Of a stretch of 64,000 nt of DNA, positions 21,344 through 29,644 are shown piece by piece; position 1 is the stretch's first letter, and each line of letters opens with the position of its first letter. The notes below the pieces were generated by a model, which was not told the origin of the DNA, searched no databases, and was given only the letters and a program-made list of their open reading frames with translations. A program made the translations under genes and the position numbers. Source of the DNA: Lachnospiraceae bacterium (GTDB lineage: Bacteria; Bacillota; Clostridia; Lachnospirales; Lachnospiraceae); assembly GCA_910575005.1 (NCBI GenBank), contig CAJTCL010000009.1, positions 105,440 through 169,439 of the forward strand, in the 5' to 3' direction.

Positions 21344-24300
21344 CTATGACAAAATCTTATTCAAGGTTTCAAACAAAACATCAATATCAATCGGCTTAGC
21401 CAAATGGCCATTCATTCCACACTTTAAAGCCTCCTGTTTATCTTCCTCAAAAGCATTGGCAGTCATAGCCAGAATTGGTATGGAGGCCAATTCCTTATTT
21501 TCAAGCTTACGGATCGTTCTAGTTGCCTGATAACCATCCATCTCAGGCATCTGGACATCCATAAGTACCAACTGATAATAACCTGGCTTAGATTTCTTAA
21601 GCATCTCCACTGCAATCTTCCCATTTCCGGCAATCTCTGTGCAAAATCCTGCATCTCCCAAAATTGCTGCGGCAATTTCCTGATTCAGTTCATTATCTTC
21701 TGCCAGCAAAATACGCCCAGTATGATGTTTAACCAGTTCTGTGATTTCTTTTTTCTCCTGTTCTCCCTTATGAATTATCGAATGCAGACAACTCCTCAAC
21801 TCCGATAAAAACAACGGTTTGCTGCAAAATGCTGTGACGCCGGCTTCTTTTGCCTCATTTTCTATATCAGACCAATCATATGCCGTCAAAACAATAATCG
21901 GCACATCCTCCCCAGTCTCTTTGCGGATCCGGCGTGTAACCTCAATTCCATTCATATCTGGCAAAAGCCAGTCTACAATATATACATAATAATGATCTCC
22001 CCGCGTCACAGCCTGGCGTGTCCGCAATACTGCTTCTTTTCCTGACAACGTCCACTCTGCACGCATTCCAATCTGTCCAAGCATATAAGAAACACTGTCA
22101 CAAGTGTTAAAATCATCATCTACAACCAGCGCTCTGCAATTCTTTAATCTTGGAATATCCTGTGGCTCCTTTGCTCCTGAATGAATGCGGAAGGTAAAGG
22201 ACACAATCACTTCTGTCCCTACATCCTGTTCACTCTTGACTTCTATCGTGCCATTCATCATATCTACAATATTTTTGGTGATCGCCATACCAAGACCAGT
22301 TCCTTGGATTCCGCTAATTGTACTATTTTTTTCCCGCTCAAATGGCTCAAAAATATGCGCTACAAATTCCTCACTCATGCCAATTCCGGTATCTTTAATT
22401 GTAAACTCATAATGAGCATAGCCTTTGGGCGCTCCTGCTTTCTCCGTTATACGCAAACTGACAATACCACCTGCACCTGTATACTTCACTGCATTGCTGA
22501 GCAAATTTAAAAGTACCTGATTTAAACGCAGCTTATCACAATAAATTTCCTCATCCAGTACATCCACTGCATCAATATACAATTCAAGCTGTTTTGCATG
22601 TATATCTGCCTGTAAAATATTGCGCAGCCCATGCAAGATATCTGGTAATTGGCAAGGCTTTTCATCCAAATGCATTCTGCCGCTCTCAATACGACTCATA
22701 TCCAAGACATCATTGATCAAACTGAGCAAATGATTTCCAGAAGTCATAATCTTCTTTAGATATTCCTCCACTTGATCTTTCTGATCAATATGAGCACTTG
22801 CCAGCGCCGTAAAACCAACAATCGCATTCATCGGCGTGCGGATGTCATGCGACATATTAGAGAGAAATACACTCTTTGCTTTGCTCGCCCGATTTGCCTG
22901 CTGCAAAGCATTCTCCAACAGAGTTTTCTTCTCCATTTCGCTTCGTGTTTCACCATCTACACTGCGGAACCCTAAGACAATGCCGAAATTCTCCCCTTCG
23001 GTTCCGGCACGCACTGCCTTCATCTGGAAATAAATAATCTCATCACCTTTACCTGCCATGCGGTAATTTACATAATATTGTTTTTGTTCTTTTAGCTCTA
23101 CTTTTAGTTTATCTATCGAAGATGCCTCCTGCAGCATCTTTCTGTCATCCTCATAGACAAACTCCCGTATGTAACGCTCCATGCTCTCAGTATATGAGAT
23201 TTCCCCACTGAAAATCTTGGAAAAGACGCCTCCATCACGCTCCTCATTTTGAATTGGACTTCCCATCCCTGTATCAAGATCAACAAAATAAACCAGATTA
23301 AAATCAATACTCAAAGCCTGTACCAGCTCCATATGTCGTCTCTCTCTTCTTTTTTCCTGCAGCTTCTGTGCTGTACAGTCCAAAAGAAAGCGCTGATAAA
23401 ATAATTCTCCATTCTCTTTTAAGAGCTTAATATTTCCCATTACATGCAGTACTTCCCCATCTTTATGCTGCACACGATATTCCACATTGACATTATCCCC
23501 CTCTTGTTCAAGTGTCATGATGCTTTTCCGAAGTTTCGGTTTATCTTCCTCCACAACAGATTCAGCAATCATATCAAATCCATCTGCCAGCATCTCATCT
23601 TGGGATTCATATCCTATGATCTTAAGAGCTGCCCTGTTGATACTTAAAACTTTTGAGCCATCCACAGTATGACGAATTACTCCACATTCAATGGTTTTAA
23701 AAATTGTCTCCAGTGATTGATTTTTTTTGATAATTTCCTGTTCATAGGCGCGCTCCTGTGTCACATCAATCGCCACTCCCACAGTTCCCATAACACTTCC
23801 ATCCAAATCATACAATGGAGATTTATAGGTCTCAAGTGTTCTGTCACCAGCTCCTGTTTGAATAATTTCCTCAGATACAAAAGTTTTTTTCTTCTCCATT
23901 ACTTCGCGCTCTGATTCAATACAAGCTGGATCGTCATGCTCAACATCCCAAATATAGGCATGGCCACGTCCCTCTACCTGTTGTTTTGTTTTATTGACAG
24001 TACGACAGAAGCTATCGTTTACTTTCTCATGAATACCATTTTTATCTTTATACCAGATAAGATTGGGGCTATTGTTAATTGTAGCCTCAAGATAATGACT
24101 AGTCTGCCAGAAATCTTTGCTCATCTTACAATTTTGCTGCCACCGTAAAAAACGAAATCGAATTTCTTGTTCTGACATAGGATAAACCCATATATCATTA
24201 ATCTTAGGTAAATCATCTTCCAAAAGCGCCATCTGGCTTTGATCTGCAAGCAGAATTAATTGAGCTTCCTTGCTCTTGCTTGTGATCAATGCACGCACAC

Positions 24301-24487
24301 CTTGCTTCACATCCATATCCTGTAAGTCAGCAACAATAACATCTGCCCTAACTGTCAATGCCTCCTCTGGTTCTTTACTCTCCAAAAACTCATGACTGAA
24401 ATATTCCAGTGCTGGCATTTCTTTTATTATTTCAAATACTCTGCATGGCTGTCCTATAAAATAAAAATGAATATGGCAATGGTACAT
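21344..24487 (-). CDS. hybrid sensor histidine kinase with two receiver domains
   Basis: 1047 residues from the ATG at 24487, which has AAGGAGG upstream; the frame is open further but would overlap spoVT. Domains in order: a receiver-like N-terminal region lacking a clear phospho-site, two PAS domains (starting near SPNLIWYKDKNG and ECGVIRHTVDG), a third PAS-like region, HisKA with MSHDIRTPMNAIVG, HATPase (NLLSNAVKYTG, DTGIGMS, GTGLGMAI), then receiver 1 (aspartate in VDWLLPDMNG) and receiver 2 (aspartate in LMDVQMPEMDG). No transmembrane segment, so it senses a cytoplasmic signal. Known: such hybrids pass phosphate to an Hpt protein or act directly; no Hpt gene is adjacent. It lies 62 bases after spoVT. 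Confidence 0.93.
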   Translation of the reverse strand: MYHCHIHFYFIGQPCRVFEIIKEMPALEYFSHEFLESKEPEEALTVRADVIVADLQDMDVKQGVRALITSKSKEAQLILLADQSQMALLEDDLPKINDIWVYPMSEQEIRFRFLRWQQNCKMSKDFWQTSHYLEATINNSPNLIWYKDKNGIHEKVNDSFCRTVNKTKQQVEGRGHAYIWDVEHDDPACIESEREVMEKKKTFVSEEIIQTGAGDRTLETYKSPLYDLDGSVMGTVGVAIDVTQERAYEQEIIKKNQSLETIFKTIECGVIRHTVDGSKVLSINRAALKIIGYESQDEMLADGFDMIAESVVEEDKPKLRKSIMTLEQEGDNVNVEYRVQHKDGEVLHVMGNIKLLKENGELFYQRFLLDCTAQKLQEKRRERRHMELVQALSIDFNLVYFVDLDTGMGSPIQNEERDGGVFSKIFSGEISYTESMERYIREFVYEDDRKMLQEASSIDKLKVELKEQKQYYVNYRMAGKGDEIIYFQMKAVRAGTEGENFGIVLGFRSVDGETRSEMEKKTLLENALQQANRASKAKSVFLSNMSHDIRTPMNAIVGFTALASAHIDQKDQVEEYLKKIMTSGNHLLSLINDVLDMSRIESGRMHLDEKPCQLPDILHGLRNILQADIHAKQLELYIDAVDVLDEEIYCDKLRLNQVLLNLLSNAVKYTGAGGIVSLRITEKAGAPKGYAHYEFTIKDTGIGMSEEFVAHIFEPFEREKNSTISGIQGTGLGMAITKNIVDMMNGTIEVKSEQDVGTEVIVSFTFRIHSGAKEPQDIPRLKNCRALVVDDDFNTCDSVSYMLGQIGMRAEWTLSGKEAVLRTRQAVTRGDHYYVYIVDWLLPDMNGIEVTRRIRKETGEDVPIIVLTAYDWSDIENEAKEAGVTAFCSKPLFLSELRSCLHSIIHKGEQEKKEITELVKHHTGRILLAEDNELNQEIAAAILGDAGFCTEIAGNGKIAVEMLKKSKPGYYQLVLMDVQMPEMDGYQATRTIRKLENKELASIPILAMTANAFEEDKQEALKCGMNGHLAKPIDIDVLFETLNKILS

Positions 24488-24548
24488 ACTTGTCTCCTCC
24501 TTAATGCTTGTAAATGTTTCATTCATCAATTCGTAAGACAGATGGACA

Positions 24549-25097
24549 CTACTGTTCCATCTGTCTTCCCAGAAATCCGGCTGCAACCTTCGCCAGTTTA
24601 CTTTCTGTCTCCCCAACATCGCCGTTTTCTTCCCGATTATACATCACCACAGATCCGATTGCGTCTCCTTCACAGATAATGGTAGACACAACTTGAGATT
24701 GAAATTCACCCGAATCATCTAGTGTAATTCTTACAAATCCTTTGTCATCTTTACGAGCGCAAAAAGTTTCCCGATCAGTAATCACATGTTCAAGCTGTTT
24801 GCTGATCGGTTTCCCATCAAACTCTTTTTTGCCGGCACCTGCCGCGGCAATTACATGATCACGGTCTGTAATACATACTAGACAACCACTGGTTTGTGCA
24901 AGACTTTCTGCATACAAGCCTGCAAACTGTCCTAACTCCCCAATCGGAGAATACTTCTTGAGAATAATCTCCCCCTCACGGTCAGTAAAAATCTCCAGTG
25001 GATCTCCTTCTCTGATCCGCAGTGTACGGCGAATCTCTTTTGGTACAACTACTCTCCCCAAATCATCTATTCTTCGAACAATTCCTGTTGCTTTCAT
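24549..25097 (-). CDS. spoVT: AbrB-type regulator, stage V sporulation protein T
   Basis: 182 residues (178 in Bacillus subtilis). Seen: an N-terminal AbrB swapped-hairpin DNA-binding domain, MKATGIVRRIDDLGRVVVP, and a C-terminal GAF-like domain (about 56-178). Known: SpoVT tunes forespore sigma-G genes in bacilli and is retained in many clostridia including weak sporulators. A long hairpin in its 5' leader can sequester the ribosome-binding site. The hybrid kinase gene follows in the same direction. Confidence 0.93.
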   Translation of the reverse strand: MKATGIVRRIDDLGRVVVPKEIRRTLRIREGDPLEIFTDREGEIILKKYSPIGELGQFAGLYAESLAQTSGCLVCITDRDHVIAAAGAGKKEFDGKPISKQLEHVITDRETFCARKDDKGFVRITLDDSGEFQSQVVSTIICEGDAIGSVVMYNREENGDVGETESKLAKVAAGFLGRQMEQ

Positions 25098-25105
25098 AAA
25101 AAATC

Positions 25106-25158
25106 CTCCATTTACAAATATCTTATCGCTTTTATGATACTATTATCTGTAAATGGAG
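25106..25158 (-). promoter_or_regulatory. inverted repeat covering the spoVT ribosome-binding site
   Basis: CTCCATTTACA (25106-25116) and TGTAAATGGAG (25148-25158) form a perfect 11-bp dyad around a 31-base spacer. On the minus-strand message the downstream arm contains the GGAG of the spoVT ribosome-binding site, and the upstream arm can mask it. It could be a translational switch, or a pair of DNA half-sites for autoregulation. Confidence 0.6.
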
Positions 25159-25299
25159 ACATTTTATACCTTAAATTTGTAACTATTGAGAACCCTATAA
25201 AAATGAAAAATCAGGATCTTCAAATTTATTTGAAATAGTTACTTCATCTCAAGCTCTAAACCACACGCTAGCCAATTTTAAGTATTGTCAAAAATTAAT

Positions 25300-26079
25300 T
25301 TATTCAAATAACGACACCAGAGAAGAGATCCGTTCTGTGATCTTTGCCACTGATTTTTCAATTTCATTATAAATCACCGCAGATTGTGATGAAAGTTCCT
25401 GCATACTCTTTGCCACCACTGCAAAACCTGCGCCTGCCTCTCCACTCCTCGCCGCCTCAATACTAGCATTCAGCGACAAAATATTTTGCTTTTTAGCAAT
25501 TGCTTTTAAATGACTGGTATTATCATTGATCGTCTGAATCAGCTCATTGGATTGTTCCACCCCATGCTGCACACCACTTAGCCTACCCGCATTGGTATTC
25601 TTAAAATATTCAAGATTTACAAGCTGATTCACAATAACACCCAGCAGATTTGCCGATGCTCGAATTTTTTTCTCTGTACTTACTGGAACCTTACGCAGCG
25701 CCTGAAGATATTGCTCTTGATCAATGCCAAGCTCCTGTGCTATTCTACGAAATTTATCCTCATCTGGCGGACTTGGCAGCACCTGCCCTCCAATAATTGC
25801 TCCTACTTTCTCCCCATTAACTATAATATCCACAGAAAAATCCATCAATCCCGCATGGCAGAAATAGGTGCCTGTACATTCATTGTCGCATTTCACACAG
25901 CGGCGCAGTCCTTCCTGAGAACCTCTGGTATATTTCATACAAAAATCTGTAAAATTGCTTCCTTTTGTAAGATATTCACCATCCATCCCCACTGCAATCG
26001 CTGCAAGCCCTGTGGCATTGGAGAAATCATCCTGAATCTTCTGCAATTTTGATAAATCCATAAAGTCTTTTAATTCCAT
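25300..26079 (-). CDS. soluble PocR-domain / methyl-accepting chemotaxis hybrid
   Basis: 259 residues. Seen: an N-terminal PocR sensory domain (MDLSKLQKIQDDFSNATGL, then CVKCDNECTGTYFCHAGL with clustered cysteines, then GGQVLPSPP) and a short C-terminal chemoreceptor tip, ILSLNASIEAARSGEAGAG, the hairpin that contacts CheA/CheW. There is no transmembrane segment, no HAMP, and the signalling helices are much shorter than in classical receptors. Known: PocR domains bind small ligands, in some cases hydrocarbon derivatives. Inferred: a cytoplasmic receptor or a non-chemotactic scaffold. It follows the PPK2 gene by 75 bases. No che genes are in the window. Confidence 0.85.
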   Translation of the reverse strand: MELKDFMDLSKLQKIQDDFSNATGLAAIAVGMDGEYLTKGSNFTDFCMKYTRGSQEGLRRCVKCDNECTGTYFCHAGLMDFSVDIIVNGEKVGAIIGGQVLPSPPDEDKFRRIAQELGIDQEQYLQALRKVPVSTEKKIRASANLLGVIVNQLVNLEYFKNTNAGRLSGVQHGVEQSNELIQTINDNTSHLKAIAKKQNILSLNASIEAARSGEAGAGFAVVAKSMQELSSQSAVIYNEIEKSVAKITERISSLVSLFE

Positions 26080-26153
26080 TGTATACCTCTTCCTTTCTGT
26101 CTTCCTGGCCAGGTATTGCCTTCGCTACTGATTTCCCCATACTGCCTTACCTG

Positions 26154-27620
26154 TTAAAGCACTTTCTCGATCTCCTCAATGACAATCTTAAGCGCCTTAA
26201 TCCTCGCATATTTCTTATCATTGGATTCCAGCACATGCCACGGAGCATAAGAGGTATTGGTCTTTTTCATCATTTCATTAACCGCATCTTCATACAGTTC
26301 CCATTTCTCACGATTCCGCCAGTCTTCATCGGTAATTTTCCACTGCTTTTCTGGGGTATTCTGTCTATCTGTAAAACGCTCTAATTGTACATCTTTGTCA
26401 ATCTGTACCCAGAATTTGATAATCACCGCTCCCCAATCGGACAATTCCTTTTCAAACTCATTGATTTCATTATAGGCACGTTTCCAGTCATTTTCACTGC
26501 AAAAACCTTCTAACCGTTCCACCATCACCCTGCCATACCAGGTTCGGTCAAAGATTGCCACATGTCCGGTCTTAGGAAGCCGATTCCAAAAACGCCACAG
26601 ATAATGCCTGGCTTTCTCATGCGGCTCTGGGCTGGCAATGGGATGCACCTCATACCCTCTTGGATCCAGCGCTCCGGTAATCCGCTTAATATTACCGCCT
26701 TTGCCCGCTGCATCCCATCCTTCATAGGCAATGATCACTGGAACCTTTTTGCGGTACAGCTCATTGTGCAAGGCTCTAAGCTTATCCTGCAGCACTTTAA
26801 GTTCTTCCTTATAGGCTTCATCTGTTAAACTCTTATCTAATGGAATCTCTGAAAGCTTTGGAAGCTTCTCCAATGGAAAGACGTTCTGTAAAAGCGGCAC
26901 TGCCATAGCGCTGTTCTGCAAGGCTGTCTCAATACCGCTGACTAACGTTTCCGCAACTTGCAGAAGCGCCCATTTGCGGCTATGTGCATCTATAATATAC
27001 CAGGGCGAAGTGGAAGCATTGGTATCACTCAGATATTGGTCATAGACCTTTAAGCATTTATCATAATGCTCATTCTGCCAGACATCATTGTTGCTCACCC
27101 GCCAGCTTGTACTCTGTTCCTTCTCCAAAGCTTTGATACGGCTCTTCTGCTCCTTTTGGCTAATATGAAAGAAGAACTTCATTACCAGATAACCATTGTC
27201 TGTCAATTGACGCTCAAACCGTTTTACACTGTCAATTCTTTTTTTATATTCTTTGTCTTTCATAGCATTGTGCAGACATCCTCTTGTCACCTCATCCATC
27301 CAACCAGAATCCAAGAAACAGAACTTGCCTGCCTGGGGAATCTTCACAAAATACCGATATAAAAATGGTTTGCGCATTTCCTCCTCTGTCGGTGTATCCA
27401 TTGTGGCAACTTTGAAAAATCTAGGATCAATATTGAGAATTAATTTCCCCAATATACTTCCCTTGCCTGCTGTCCCCCATCCTTCAAACAATACCAGTAC
27501 CGGAAGTTTACGCTCCTTGACTTCCATCTGCAGCTTTTTTAACTTCAGCCGTGCTGCCTCCAACCGTTCTTCCAGCTCCTCTGCTCCCGGCTTCTCCGGT
27601 TTGTTCCAATTCTTAAGCAT
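26154..27620 (-). CDS. pap: PPK2-family polyphosphate phosphotransferase with two kinase domains
   Basis: 488 residues from the ATG at 27620, eight bases after AGGAGG; the upstream extension is not used. Seen: two tandem PPK2 modules, the first with FEGWGTAGKGS and the second with YEGWDAAGKGG (Walker A), plus FLDSGWMDEV in the first and FDRTWYGRV in the second as lid/Walker B segments. Known: duplicated (class II) PPK2 enzymes are polyphosphate:AMP phosphotransferases, making ADP from AMP and polyphosphate. The first module has degenerate catalytic residues (GWMD where GWYGR is usual), as expected for the regulatory half. It is third in the arsC-acyP-pap operon. Confidence 0.88.
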   Translation of the reverse strand: MLKNWNKPEKPGAEELEERLEAARLKLKKLQMEVKERKLPVLVLFEGWGTAGKGSILGKLILNIDPRFFKVATMDTPTEEEMRKPFLYRYFVKIPQAGKFCFLDSGWMDEVTRGCLHNAMKDKEYKKRIDSVKRFERQLTDNGYLVMKFFFHISQKEQKSRIKALEKEQSTSWRVSNNDVWQNEHYDKCLKVYDQYLSDTNASTSPWYIIDAHSRKWALLQVAETLVSGIETALQNSAMAVPLLQNVFPLEKLPKLSEIPLDKSLTDEAYKEELKVLQDKLRALHNELYRKKVPVIIAYEGWDAAGKGGNIKRITGALDPRGYEVHPIASPEPHEKARHYLWRFWNRLPKTGHVAIFDRTWYGRVMVERLEGFCSENDWKRAYNEINEFEKELSDWGAVIIKFWVQIDKDVQLERFTDRQNTPEKQWKITDEDWRNREKWELYEDAVNEMMKKTNTSYAPWHVLESNDKKYARIKALKIVIEEIEKVL

Positions 27621-27654
27621 ACCTTCTCCTCCTTTACGTTTGTAAAAACTCATA

Positions 27655-27930
27655 CTAATAACGCACAGAAAAAATTTGTTCCTCCCTATCAGGCTCCATG
27701 CGTTCCCTTGTAATCCAGTCTATGCGAATATATGCATCCTGATTCAACTGTTGGATAATCTGGTCTAATACCTCTTCTCTGCCTTGAAGCTGCGCCTCCA
27801 CAGAACCATTGGCATTATTCCTGATCCATCCTGTCACTTTATAGTGATGTGTCAGTCTGCTTACTTTATAGCGAAAACCCACGCCCTGCACTCTTCCAGT
27901 AAATACAAAATGTTCTCGTATTATCTCCAT
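27655..27930 (-). CDS. acyP: acylphosphatase
   Basis: 91 residues from the ATG at 27930, which overlaps the upstream stop as TAATG; the upstream in-frame codons would only lengthen this overlap. Seen: GRVQGVGFRYKV with the phosphate-binding arginine and VTGWIRNNANGSV with the catalytic asparagine. Known: it hydrolyses acyl phosphates such as acetyl phosphate or carbamoyl phosphate. It sits between an ArsC-like protein and the polyphosphate kinase. Confidence 0.95.
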   Translation of the reverse strand: MEIIREHFVFTGRVQGVGFRYKVSRLTHHYKVTGWIRNNANGSVEAQLQGREEVLDQIIQQLNQDAYIRIDWITRERMEPDREEQIFSVRY

Positions 27931-28286
27931 TATCCTATCAATTTCTCCCATTCCTCAGGTTTAAATCCTGGAAATACACCCTGCTTAGTCACTAGTACAG
28001 GACGCTTGACCAGCATCCCATCTGTTGCCAGCAAATCATATTTTTCTTCCAGTGACAGTTCCGGCAGACGGTCTTTGAGTTTCATCTCCTTATACAACAT
28101 TCCGCTGGTATTAAAAAAACGCTTGATATCCAGACCGCTTCTCTGATGCCAGTCCCTTAACTCCTCACTAGTTGGACGTTCCTCTTTGATATCACGCCCT
28201 GTAAATTCCACTTGATGCTCTTGCAGCCATTTTTTTGCTTTTTGACAAGTCGAGCATTTTGGATATTCCACAAACAACGCCTCCAT
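27930..28286 (-). CDS. ArsC/Spx-family thioredoxin-fold protein
   Basis: 118 residues from the ATG at 28286 with GGGAGGAAGG upstream. Seen: the active-site motif CSTCQKAKKWL (C11, C14), LDIKRFFNTSG, and KRPVLV near residue 90, the ArsC family pattern. Known: the family includes arsenate reductases and Spx/MgsR-type transcription regulators; this length and CxxC fit the YffB/ArsC-like group. It is the first gene of a three-gene operon with its own promoter. Confidence 0.85.
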   Translation of the reverse strand: MEALFVEYPKCSTCQKAKKWLQEHQVEFTGRDIKEERPTSEELRDWHQRSGLDIKRFFNTSGMLYKEMKLKDRLPELSLEEKYDLLATDGMLVKRPVLVTKQGVFPGFKPEEWEKLIG

Positions 28287-28320
28287 ATCCCTTCCTCCCA
28301 AACCTTATTGTCTTTTTGAT

Positions 28321-28349
28321 ATTTTAACATATCCTCTGAAACATTGCAA
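28321..28349 (-). promoter_or_regulatory. promoter of the arsC-like/acyP/pap operon
   Basis: Minus strand TTGCAA (-35, 28344-28349) and TAAAAT (-10, 28321-28326) lie 17 bases apart, about 35 bases upstream of the first start codon. Confidence 0.7.
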
Positions 28350-28476
28350 TTTATTACCACGGAAAAAGGCCGTTGCTTTGGACACTTTTTATAAGATTTC
28401 CTTTTCTAAGCAAGTGACTGAACAGGTATGCTAAGGACAATAGATAACCTGGTAGATACTTTGCCACTATAAAAAG

Positions 28477-28510
28477 AAAAAATGCTGCGAAAATTAACTC
28501 GCAGCATTTT
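28477..28510 (-). terminator. terminator of the ABC/efflux operon
   Basis: A stem ATGCTGCGA/TCGCAGCAT with A/T extension and an eight-base loop is followed on the minus strand by a T-rich run (TTTTTTCTTTTT begins inside the arm when read in the opposite direction; the minus strand has AAAAAATG then TTTTTTC on the far side). The stop codon of the MacB-like gene lies in the loop. Because the stem is flanked by A runs on one side and T runs on the other, it may work in both directions. Confidence 0.8.
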
Positions 28511-29642
28511 TTCTTTTTATCATATTAATCAATGAATAATCTCTCTTCTGTTTATGTTTCAATATAAGATGCTGGAAAATACCTCCTGCTATCAACAACA
28601 ATTCTCCAAACAGTCCACAGATTATGGTTTTAGAAAAATGACGGATCCAGCCATAATCCAAGACTGATTTTGGCATCTTTAGCAATAGTCTGCCCTGTTC
28701 CAACTTCTGTTCCCACAACGCAGTCCAAAAATAGAATTGAGACCATTTGGTGGGAATATAATCATCTGGAATTTGCACCCAGTTTTTTAGAAAAAACCAT
28801 GCCATGCCTACCAAGATTAGAATCAAGCCAGCAATCGTTATCTTTCCTGTCATTTTCTCTTGATTCCGATATTGATGACAGAGATAGCATAAAAACATAA
28901 GGCAGACTGTAATTGGAAATAGCAGTACACATCCACCAGCCAGCCCGCGCAATAATTCCATATCCAACAGTTCCACGAAAAAACCATATTGATTGCTCCA
29001 GGCTTCCTGAAGCGCTTGAATTGTCCAATCTCTAGGGGAATTAACTGTAAGCCGGTCTAACTGACATTCGTCTGTCTCCAACGGTGCAAAACGGTCTGCT
29101 TGTTCTCCCTCGTTCTTGCTCTTTGCTTGTCTGCTTATCTGAAACGCCGCAATTTTCTCCGTGCCAGGAATTACTTTTCTTATGGTGTAGTTCTTTCCAT
29201 TATATGTGATTTCCTTGCCTACTACATTGCTGCTTCCAAATAACTGCCAGGCACTCTCCTGATCTATGAGACATCCCTCGAGATCCTCTCTTCCCGGCAC
29301 ACGGCAGTCCTCAAACAACAATTCTGGATTCCCACACATCATAATTACATTTGCCAGAATGTCTCGGGACAGATTGTCATTGCTAAGAATCGCGCCTTCC
29401 CTCTGTCCCCAAATACAAAAATCTGTGATTTGTTCGTTATCATCTTCTTTTGACTCTTCTCGCTTCTGACTGCTCTCAACAATCTTTACCGCCTCACTGC
29501 CGGAAATGGGCTGCTCCAAATAAAATTTTATTTGATTTTTCTCCAAAATCATGCTGCCCCAGGATGCCGCTGACAAATAGAAAAAGATTCCTGCCAGTCC
29601 CAACATTCCGGCAGCGGCCAGATATTTTAGATATTTTTTCAT
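28494..29642 (-). CDS. MacB-like membrane protein without ATPase domain
   Basis: 382 residues. Seen: an N-terminal membrane helix (about 5-30), a large extracytoplasmic domain of about 200 residues with LEGCLIDQESAWQLFGS and VVGKEITYNGKNYTIRKVI, typical of MacB periplasmic core domains, and about three C-terminal membrane helices. Known: MacB-type permeases transmit motion to an adaptor protein to expel substrates; the nucleotide-binding part is absent here and none is encoded nearby. The start lies directly behind the adaptor stop. It is the last gene of a five-gene operon. Confidence 0.65.
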   Translation of the reverse strand: MKKYLKYLAAAGMLGLAGIFFYLSAASWGSMILEKNQIKFYLEQPISGSEAVKIVESSQKREESKEDDNEQITDFCIWGQREGAILSNDNLSRDILANVIMMCGNPELLFEDCRVPGREDLEGCLIDQESAWQLFGSSNVVGKEITYNGKNYTIRKVIPGTEKIAAFQISRQAKSKNEGEQADRFAPLETDECQLDRLTVNSPRDWTIQALQEAWSNQYGFFVELLDMELLRGLAGGCVLLFPITVCLMFLCYLCHQYRNQEKMTGKITIAGLILILVGMAWFFLKNWVQIPDDYIPTKWSQFYFWTALWEQKLEQGRLLLKMPKSVLDYGWIRHFSKTIICGLFGELLLIAGGIFQHLILKHKQKRDYSLINMIKRKNAAS

Positions 29643-29644
29643 CC

